A stretch of DNA of 27,991 nucleotides from an uncultured beta proteobacterium (GTDB taxonomy: Bacteria; Pseudomonadota; Gammaproteobacteria; Burkholderiales; Burkholderiaceae_C), in contig CAISIP010000169.1 in NCBI GenBank assembly GCA_903885415.1, forward strand, positions 1-27,991. Reading direction: 5' to 3'. The translations under genes were made by a program, and so were the position numbers. Shown piece by piece: positions 15,695 through 21,942 of this stretch. The notes below the pieces were generated by a model that searched no databases, had not been told where the DNA came from, and was given only the letters and a program-made list of their open reading frames with translations. Every line of letters begins with the position of its first letter. Positions within the stretch are counted from its first letter, which is position 1.

Positions 15695-17194
15695 ATGGGC
15701 GTAACGGTCATTTCGGCGGATGGAGCGACGGATGGGGCGCTGGTGGAGATGGCCGGCTTTGTGGACGGTCGCGCGCGGGTCGGCAGCGGTGCGGCTTTTG
15801 ACAAGCTGAACCCGGCCACCGGAGCGCGGATCGGCATCGTCCACGACGCCGACAGCGCCGATGTCGACGCCGCAGTCGCTTCGGCGCAGCGCGGTTTTGC
15901 GCAGTGGTCGGCGCTGACCGGCGCCGAGCGCGGACGCATCCTGAACCGCGCGGCGCACCTGCTGCGCGCACGCAACGATGCGCTGGCACGGCTGGAGGTG
16001 CGTGACTGCGGCAAGCCGCTGCAGGAGGCGCTGGCCATCGACGTGCACAGCGGCGCCGACTGTATCGAGTATTTCGCCGGCGCCGCCGCCACGCTGACCG
16101 GCGCGCAGATTCCGCTGAAGAACGCCTTCGCGTACACCCGGCGCGAGCCGCTGGGCGTGTGCGTAGGAATAGGTGCCTGGAACTACCCGTTGCAGATCGC
16201 CTGCTGGAAATCTGCGCCGGCGCTGGCGGCGGGCAACGCGATGGTCTTCAAGCCCTCCGAGCTGACACCGATGACCGCGTTCAAGCTGGCCGAAATTTAC
16301 CTGGAGGCCGGGGTTCCACCGGGCGTTTTCAACGTGCTGCAGGGGCGTGGCGACACCGGCGCCCTGCTCGCCGCACACCCCGACGTGGCCAAGGTGTCGC
16401 TGACCGGGTCGGTTGCCACCGGCAAAAAAGTGATGCAGACCGCAGCGGCAACGCTCAAGCGGGTGACGATGGAGCTCGGCGGCAAGTCGCCGCTGCTGGT
16501 TTTCGACGACGCCGATATCGAGCAGGCGGTGGCCGCCGCGATGATGGGCAACTTCTACACCCAAGGCGAGGTCTGCACCAACTGCACCCGCGTATTCGTG
16601 CAGCGTGGGGTGGCAGAGCGTTTCCTGGCGCGGCTGCTGGAACGCAGCGCCCTGCTGCGCGTGGGCGACCCGATGAACCCGGCGACCGAGATCGGTGCGC
16701 TGATCTCGCGTGCGCACGCCGACAAGGTGATGGCCTACATCGACAGCGGCGTCACCGAAGGCGCGACGCTGGCGCTCGGCGGCAGGCGCGTGGAGGTGGC
16801 GGGCATGCCCGGCGGACACTTCGTCGCGCCGACGATCTTCACCGGCTGCAGCGATAGCATGCGCATCGTTCGCGAGGAAATCTTCGGCCCGGTGCTCGCG
16901 ATGCTGGTGTTTGACGGCGAAGAAGAGGCGGTACGGCGCGCCAACGACAGCCGCTTCGGACTGGCCGCCGGCGTCTTCACGCGCGACCTCGCGCGTGCGC
17001 ACCGCGTCGCCGCGCGGCTCAAGGCGGGGCTTTGCTGGATCAACAACTACAACGTGACGCCGATCGAGATGCCCTTTGGCGGCGCGGGCGAATCCGGCAT
17101 CGGCCACGAGAACAGCATGGCGGCGCTGGAGCATTACACCCAGCTCAAGACGGTCTATGTCGAGCTCGGCGAGGTCGCCTGCAGCTACCGCTAG
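15695..17194 (+). CDS. betB: Betaine-aldehyde dehydrogenase
   Basis: 499 residues, full length for the aldehyde dehydrogenase superfamily, with AAAGGAAA before the ATG. It oxidises betaine aldehyde to glycine betaine with NAD(P)+ in the cytoplasm. Visible catalytic parts are N163 (AWNYP), the nucleotide-binding LTGSVATG (236-243), general base E260 (MELGGKSP) and nucleophile C294 in GEVCTNCTRV. The ending NNYNVTPIEMPFGG and SGIGHEN is characteristic of BetB. The second Cys (C297) makes a C-x2-C where BetB normally has a Gly. A betaine role is supported by choline dehydrogenase two bases downstream. A gamma-trimethylaminobutyraldehyde-type substrate is the main alternative. Confidence 0.9.
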   Translation: MGVTVISADGATDGALVEMAGFVDGRARVGSGAAFDKLNPATGARIGIVHDADSADVDAAVASAQRGFAQWSALTGAERGRILNRAAHLLRARNDALARLEVRDCGKPLQEALAIDVHSGADCIEYFAGAAATLTGAQIPLKNAFAYTRREPLGVCVGIGAWNYPLQIACWKSAPALAAGNAMVFKPSELTPMTAFKLAEIYLEAGVPPGVFNVLQGRGDTGALLAAHPDVAKVSLTGSVATGKKVMQTAAATLKRVTMELGGKSPLLVFDDADIEQAVAAAMMGNFYTQGEVCTNCTRVFVQRGVAERFLARLLERSALLRVGDPMNPATEIGALISRAHADKVMAYIDSGVTEGATLALGGRRVEVAGMPGGHFVAPTIFTGCSDSMRIVREEIFGPVLAMLVFDGEEEAVRRANDSRFGLAAGVFTRDLARAHRVAARLKAGLCWINNYNVTPIEMPFGGAGESGIGHENSMAALEHYTQLKTVYVELGEVACSYR

Positions 17195-17196
17195 CG

Positions 17197-18876
17197 ATGG
17201 CCATGTCAGCCCCCAGCGAATACGACTACATCATTGTGGGCGCCGGCTCGGCCGGCTGCGTGCTGGCCAACCGCCTGAGCCAAGACCCACAGGTGCGGGT
17301 GCTGTTGCTCGAGGCCGGTGGCATGGACCGCAACCTGTTCATCCACATGCCATCGGGTTTCGCCTACCCGATGGCCAACCCGCGCAGCGCCTGGCTCTAC
17401 GAATCCGAGCCCGAAGCGTTCATGGACGGCCGGCGCATCCACTGCCCACGCGGCAAGGTGATCGGGGGCTCGTCGTCCATCAACGGCATGGTCTACATCC
17501 GCGGCCACGCGCTCGATTACGACGCCTGGGCCCGCAAGCCAGGTCTGCAGGACTGGTCCTACGCGCACTGTCTGCCCTATTTCCGCAAGGCCGAGACCCG
17601 TGCCAAGGGCGCAGACGACTACCGCGGCGACAGCGGCCCGCTGCAGGTAAGCACCGGCGGCTGCAAGAACCCGCTGTACCGCGCTTTCATCGAGGCCGGC
17701 GTACAGGCAGGCTACGCGCGCACCGACGACATGAACGGCTACCGTCAGGAGGGCTTCGGCGCCATGGACATGACGGTCCACCGGGGCCGGCGCTGGAGCA
17801 CCGCGATGGCTTATCTGCGCCCGGCGCTGGGCCGCGCCAATCTGATGCTGCAGACCGATGCACTCAGCACACGCATCCTGTTCGATGGACCCGCCGGTGC
17901 GCCACGTGCGTCCGGTGTCGAGGTGTTGCAACGGGGCCGTCTGCGCCCACTGCGGGCCACCCGCGAGGTCATCCTGAGCGCGGGCGCGATCAATTCACCC
18001 CACCTGCTGCAGCTCTCGGGCATCGGCGACCCGGCGGCGCTGCAGCGTCTGGGCATTGCTCCTGTCGCCGCGTTGCCTGGCGTTGGCGAAAACCTGCAAG
18101 ACCATCTGGAGACCTATGTGCAGTTCGCGTGCAAGGAGCCGATCACGCTGTACGCGGCGCGCAACCCGCTGGTCCAACTCGGAATCGGGCTGCGGTGGCT
18201 GCTGTTCGGAACTGGCCTGGGCGCGACCAACCATTTCGAATCTGGCGGCTTCATCCGCAGCGAGGCCGGCGTGCAGCACCCGGACCTGCAGTACCACTTT
18301 CTGCCGATGGCGGTGCGCTACGACGGCAAGTCCCCGGCGAGCGGCCACGGTTTCCAAGCGCATGTGGGGCCGATGCGCCCGACCAGCCGCGGCCATGTGC
18401 GGCTGCGCAGCGCCAGCGCCACCGACGCGCCCGCGATCGTCTTCAACTACATGGGCACCGAACAGGACCGCAGGGAGATGCGCGCTGCAGTGCGGCTCAC
18501 GCGCGAGATTTTCCAGCAGCCCGCCTTCGATCGTTTTCGCGGTGCCGAGCTATCGCCCGGGCCGCAGGTGCATACCGACGCGCAGATCGACGCGCATATC
18601 CGCGCCAACGCCGAGACCGCCTACCATCCCTCCTGCAGCTGCCGTATGGGCGAGGACGCGCTGGCCGTGGTGGACGGCGCCGCCCGCGTGCACGGCGTTC
18701 AGGGGCTGCGCGTGGTCGACGCGTCGATCATGCCGACCATCGTCAGCGGCAACCTGAACGCGCCCACCATCATGATGGCCGAGAAGCTCGCCGACACGAT
18801 CCGCGGCGCTGCCGCGCTGGCGCCGTCGCAGGCGCCGGCCTTTGTCCACCCCCACTACGCGACGCGGCAGCGTTGA
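17197..18876 (+). CDS. betA: Choline dehydrogenase (GMC oxidoreductase)
   Basis: 559 residues from the ATG at 17197, two bases after betB (ATG 17203 is equally possible). It is a GMC-family flavoenzyme with an N-terminal FAD motif GAGSAGCVLANRL, GGSSSINGMVYIRG (GMC signature 1), SAGAINSPHLLQLSGIG (signature 2), the active-site His in YHPSCSCRMG, and a C-terminal GNLNAPTIMMAEK. These are the hallmarks of BetA, which oxidises choline to betaine aldehyde at the inner face of the membrane and passes electrons to the respiratory chain. Paired with betB and a phosphorylcholine phosphatase, the choline assignment is good. A broader alcohol-dehydrogenase activity cannot be excluded from motifs alone. 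Confidence 0.9.
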   Translation: MAMSAPSEYDYIIVGAGSAGCVLANRLSQDPQVRVLLLEAGGMDRNLFIHMPSGFAYPMANPRSAWLYESEPEAFMDGRRIHCPRGKVIGGSSSINGMVYIRGHALDYDAWARKPGLQDWSYAHCLPYFRKAETRAKGADDYRGDSGPLQVSTGGCKNPLYRAFIEAGVQAGYARTDDMNGYRQEGFGAMDMTVHRGRRWSTAMAYLRPALGRANLMLQTDALSTRILFDGPAGAPRASGVEVLQRGRLRPLRATREVILSAGAINSPHLLQLSGIGDPAALQRLGIAPVAALPGVGENLQDHLETYVQFACKEPITLYAARNPLVQLGIGLRWLLFGTGLGATNHFESGGFIRSEAGVQHPDLQYHFLPMAVRYDGKSPASGHGFQAHVGPMRPTSRGHVRLRSASATDAPAIVFNYMGTEQDRREMRAAVRLTREIFQQPAFDRFRGAELSPGPQVHTDAQIDAHIRANAETAYHPSCSCRMGEDALAVVDGAARVHGVQGLRVVDASIMPTIVSGNLNAPTIMMAEKLADTIRGAAALAPSQAPAFVHPHYATRQR

Positions 18877-18884
18877 GCCCACCC

Positions 18885-19907
18885 ATGCACAGCGACCCAT
18901 CGCAACCCGTCGGCGTGCCGCTGCTGCGCCACTGGCCAGAACAGGCCGCGGCCCGTCTCGGCGCGCTGATCGCCGCCAACGCGCACCGCGGCGCCTATGC
19001 GGTATTCGACGCCGACAACACCAGCTACCACCACGATCTGGTCGGCTCGCTGCTGCCGTTCATGGAGATGCGCGGCCTGCTCACGCGCGACACCATGCAC
19101 CCGGCCTTGAAGCTGATCGCGTTCAAAGATGTCGGCGGGCGGCGCGAAAGCCTGCACAGCTACTACTTTCGGCTCGGCGAGATCGACGACCAGATCGGCT
19201 ACCCCTGGGCGTCGCAGATATTTGCCGGCTTCACGCTGCGCGAATTGAAGCGCCAGCTCGACGACCTTCTGGCCTGGGGCAAGCCGGTGCCGGCGCACTG
19301 CTTTGCAGGCGAGCGGCTCGAGGAAATGGAGGTCCATGCGCCGCGCCTGCAGCGCGGCCAGCAGGAGCTGTATGCGGCGCTGATGGCCAACGGGATCGAG
19401 GTCTTCGTGGTCAGCGCTGCCAGCGAGGAACTGGTGCGCATGCTGCTGTGCGACCCGCAGTACGGCTACCACGTCAAGCCGCACAATGTAATCGGCGTCT
19501 CGCTACTGCTCAAGGACCGTGCGTCGGGCGCGCTGACGACTGCGCGCAAGCGGATCGCCGAGGGGCGTTACGCGCCTGCCGAGCTGCTGGACCATGAGCT
19601 GACGCACACGCTGTGGGCGCCGATGCCCTGGTTCGAGGGCAAGCAGGCGGCGATCCACACCTATATCGACGCCTGGAAGCGGCCGATTCTGGTGGCGGGC
19701 GACACGCCGCTGAGCGACGGGCCGATGCTGTTTCGCGCGCCCGACATCGCGCAGGGCGCGCTGCGCCTGTTCGTAGCGCGCAAGCCCGATGCGCATGCCC
19801 ATATGCTGCAATTGCAGCAGCAGCACGCTGCGGCACAATCGGCGCACGGCGCCCCAGTGACGGCCGGCGACAACTGGATCGTCGTCACGCCGGAACAGAT
19901 CGCCTGA
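18885..19907 (+). CDS. pchP: HAD phosphatase, phosphorylcholine phosphatase type
   Basis: 340 residues starting eight bases after betA. HAD motifs are visible: nucleophile and acid D42/D44 in FDADNTSY, motif II in VVSAASEE, a Lys/Arg-rich motif III near TTARKR, and motif IV in VAGDTPLSDGPM. The stretch from FDADNTSY through SLLPFMEMRGLLTRD and YYFRLGEIDD to GFTLRELKR strongly resembles Pseudomonas PchP, which frees choline from phosphocholine and is under GbdR control. The betA neighbour fits. Unlike periplasmic Pseudomonas PchP, no signal peptide is visible, and an earlier start would lie inside betA. The enzyme may therefore be cytoplasmic and act on imported phosphocholine. Confidence 0.85.
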   Translation: MHSDPSQPVGVPLLRHWPEQAAARLGALIAANAHRGAYAVFDADNTSYHHDLVGSLLPFMEMRGLLTRDTMHPALKLIAFKDVGGRRESLHSYYFRLGEIDDQIGYPWASQIFAGFTLRELKRQLDDLLAWGKPVPAHCFAGERLEEMEVHAPRLQRGQQELYAALMANGIEVFVVSAASEELVRMLLCDPQYGYHVKPHNVIGVSLLLKDRASGALTTARKRIAEGRYAPAELLDHELTHTLWAPMPWFEGKQAAIHTYIDAWKRPILVAGDTPLSDGPMLFRAPDIAQGALRLFVARKPDAHAHMLQLQQQHAAAQSAHGAPVTAGDNWIVVTPEQIA

Positions 19908-19913
19908 AGCGCA

Positions 19914-19930
19914 CGCGGCCAAGTGCCGCG
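19914..19930 (+). terminator. Hairpin between pchP and the homocysteine methyltransferase gene
   Basis: CGCGGC, five bases, then GCCGCG: a 6-bp perfect stem starting six bases after the pchP stop. It covers the alternative GTG start at 19923 and abuts the ATG at 19932, so it argues for the later ATG at 19956. There is no T-run, so it may only modulate read-through. Confidence 0.35.
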
Positions 19931-19955
19931 GATGCAGCCCCCATCCTTGCCCACC

Positions 19956-21041
19956 ATGCACACCCCCACCCAGAACAGCGCCAGTCTCAATGTCTTCAAC
20001 CGGCTGCTCGCAAGCCGTGCCTGGCTGCTGGCCGACGGCGCCACCGGCAGTAACTTGTTCGATATGGGGCTGATGTCCGGCGACGCGCCCGAGCTGTGGA
20101 ACATCGCGCATCCGCAGCGCGTCGCGCGGCTGCTCCGCGGCTTTGCCGATGCGGGCGCCGACATCATGCTGACCAACAGCTTTGGCGCAACCCGCTACCG
20201 TCTCAAGCTGCACCAGGCGCAGGACCGGGTGCTGGAACTCAACCTGGCGGCTGCACGCATCGCCCGCGAAGTGGCCGATGCGAGTGGGCGGGTCATCGCG
20301 GTGGCGGGCAGCATGGGTCCCACCGGCGAGATCATGGAGCCGATCGGCACCCTGGGCTTCGTGCAGGCACGCGACGCCTTTGCCGAACAGGCGCAGGCCC
20401 TTGCGCAGGGCGGCGTCGATGTGCTGTGGATTGAGACCATGTCTTCGGTCGAGGAGGTGCGGGCGGCGGTGGCCGGCGCCGCCACCACCGGGCTGCCGAT
20501 CGTCTGCACGCTGAGCTTTGACACCAACGGCCGCACCATGATGGGCGTCTCGCCCAGCGACTTCGCCGCGCTCGAGAAGACGCTGGTTCCGCGGCTGGCG
20601 GCCTGCGGAACCAACTGCGGCGTCGGCGCCTCCGAGGTGGTAGCGTGCATCCACAACCTGGCGGCGGCGACCGGCCCGCAAACCGTTCTGGTCGCCAAAG
20701 GTAACTGCGGAATTCCGCAGTATGTGGACGGTGCCATCGTCTACAACGGAACGCCCGAGCTGATGGCGATTTACGCGCGCATGGCGCTCGACGCCGGTGC
20801 GCGCATCGTCGGCGGCTGCTGCGGCACGACGCCACGCCACCTGCGCGCCATGCGCGACGCGCTCGAGGCGCACCGCCCGGCGCCAGGACCGCAGCTCGAG
20901 GAGATCGTCGGCGCGCTGGGCGAGGTCTCTGCCGGCGCGCGCGCGCAGTGGGGCGGCGAACAAAGCCGCCTCGGCGGGGCAGCTCCGGGCGCGAATCTGC
21001 AGCGTGGCCGCGGGCGGCGCTCCGGATCTTCCACCGCATGA
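19956..21041 (+). CDS. Homocysteine S-methyltransferase (BHMT / MetH homocysteine-domain type)
   Basis: 361 residues from the ATG at 19956; earlier in-frame starts at 19923 (GTG) and 19932 (ATG) are possible, and none has a clear ribosome site. It is a homocysteine-binding TIM barrel with LLADGATGSNLF at the start, the first zinc Cys in GTNCGVG (about C221) and the vicinal zinc pair in GGCCGTTP (about C288, C289). It transfers a methyl group to homocysteine to make methionine. With betA/betB beside it, glycine betaine may be the direct donor (product dimethylglycine). Equally, it may accept the methyl from the separate corrinoid protein, as the first module of a split MetH. A tail of about 45 residues rich in Gly, Ala and Arg after position 315 is unlike the compact family end and may be disordered. 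Confidence 0.88.
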   Translation: MHTPTQNSASLNVFNRLLASRAWLLADGATGSNLFDMGLMSGDAPELWNIAHPQRVARLLRGFADAGADIMLTNSFGATRYRLKLHQAQDRVLELNLAAARIAREVADASGRVIAVAGSMGPTGEIMEPIGTLGFVQARDAFAEQAQALAQGGVDVLWIETMSSVEEVRAAVAGAATTGLPIVCTLSFDTNGRTMMGVSPSDFAALEKTLVPRLAACGTNCGVGASEVVACIHNLAAATGPQTVLVAKGNCGIPQYVDGAIVYNGTPELMAIYARMALDAGARIVGGCCGTTPRHLRAMRDALEAHRPAPGPQLEEIVGALGEVSAGARAQWGGEQSRLGGAAPGANLQRGRGRRSGSSTA

Positions 21042-21053
21042 AGCGGCCTGACC

Positions 21054-21929
21054 GTGCGCGCGCATAGCCGGGGACTGTTGCTCGTAGCGGGCGCCACCTT
21101 TTTCTGGAGCCTGAGCGGCGCCTTCACGCGGGCGATGCCCGAGGTCGATCCCTGGACCTTTAACGCCTGGCGCGGGCTGGGAATGGGGCTGGTGCTGCTG
21201 GGCTGGACCTTGCTGCACTACGGCCGCGGCAGCGCGGCGCTGCTGCGCCAGACCCGTCCGGCGGCGGTGCTGATATCTGCAGGCTTTTTCGCCGTCGGTT
21301 CGTCGTTGTACATCCTGGCGATGGGAATGGCCAGCGTCGCAGCGGTGTCGTGTCTGGGCGCGACCTCGGGTCTGTTCGCGGCGCTGATGGCCAGGCTCTG
21401 GCTGGGCGAGCGGACCCCGGCCGTGTTTTACCTTGCGACGGGCGTTGCGCTCGCCGGTGTGGTGCTGATCGCGCAAAGCGAGAGCAGCGCCTCGACCAGC
21501 GGACTGGCCGGAACCCTGGTTGCGCTGGCGGTCGCGCTGTGCTTTGCCGGACAAAGTGTGGCGCTGCGCCGCTATCGCGACATGGGAATGGAGCCGGCGA
21601 TGATCGTCGGTGGCCTATCGGTCTTCGCCGTCGTCGTCGCCACGGTCGGGCTCGCACCGGTGCCCCGATCCACCATCGCGATGCTGCTGCTGATGGGCGT
21701 ACTGCAGCTCGCGCTGCCCATCGTGCTGTACATGCGCGGCGCAGCGCATGTTCCCGCGGTTCAAATGGTGCTGATCACCATGGCCGACGCCTTCCTGAAC
21801 CCGCTGTGGGTCTGGGTGGTGCACGGTGAGCGGCCGGCCTCTGGCGTCTACCTCGGTGGCACGCTGGTGCTGCTGGCGATCGCGATGCCCACGCTATCGG
21901 GCCGGCGGGCCCGGACTTCGGTCGGCTGA
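21054..21929 (+). CDS. EamA-family (DMT) transporter
   Basis: 291 residues from the GTG at 21054, 12 bases after the methyltransferase gene. About ten hydrophobic segments are visible in two repeats (starting at GLLLVAGATFFWS and GLAGTLVALAVALCFAGQS), the 10-TMS EamA layout of drug/metabolite transporters in the inner membrane. The N-terminus is short and positively charged (RAHSRG). Substrates of this family are diverse: amino acids, nucleotide precursors and others. As last gene of the choline/C1 operon it could export or import a pathway compound such as methionine, choline or a methylated glycine, but nothing in the sequence shows which. It converges on the CocE-type gene with 13 bp between stops. 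Confidence 0.87.
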   Translation: MRAHSRGLLLVAGATFFWSLSGAFTRAMPEVDPWTFNAWRGLGMGLVLLGWTLLHYGRGSAALLRQTRPAAVLISAGFFAVGSSLYILAMGMASVAAVSCLGATSGLFAALMARLWLGERTPAVFYLATGVALAGVVLIAQSESSASTSGLAGTLVALAVALCFAGQSVALRRYRDMGMEPAMIVGGLSVFAVVVATVGLAPVPRSTIAMLLLMGVLQLALPIVLYMRGAAHVPAVQMVLITMADAFLNPLWVWVVHGERPASGVYLGGTLVLLAIAMPTLSGRRARTSVG

Positions 21930-21942
21930 CCTGCGATGGCCG

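Noticed and set aside
17076..19907. Apparent 943-residue fusion reading through betA into pchP
   Set aside because: The first 600 codons are an out-of-frame shadow of betA. The phosphatase similarity starts only after the ATG at 18885.
19503..21554. A 683-codon antisense frame across pchP, the homocysteine methyltransferase and the EamA gene
   Set aside because: It runs opposite three genes with clear family motifs and has low-complexity Arg/Gln/His composition; a shadow of GC bias.
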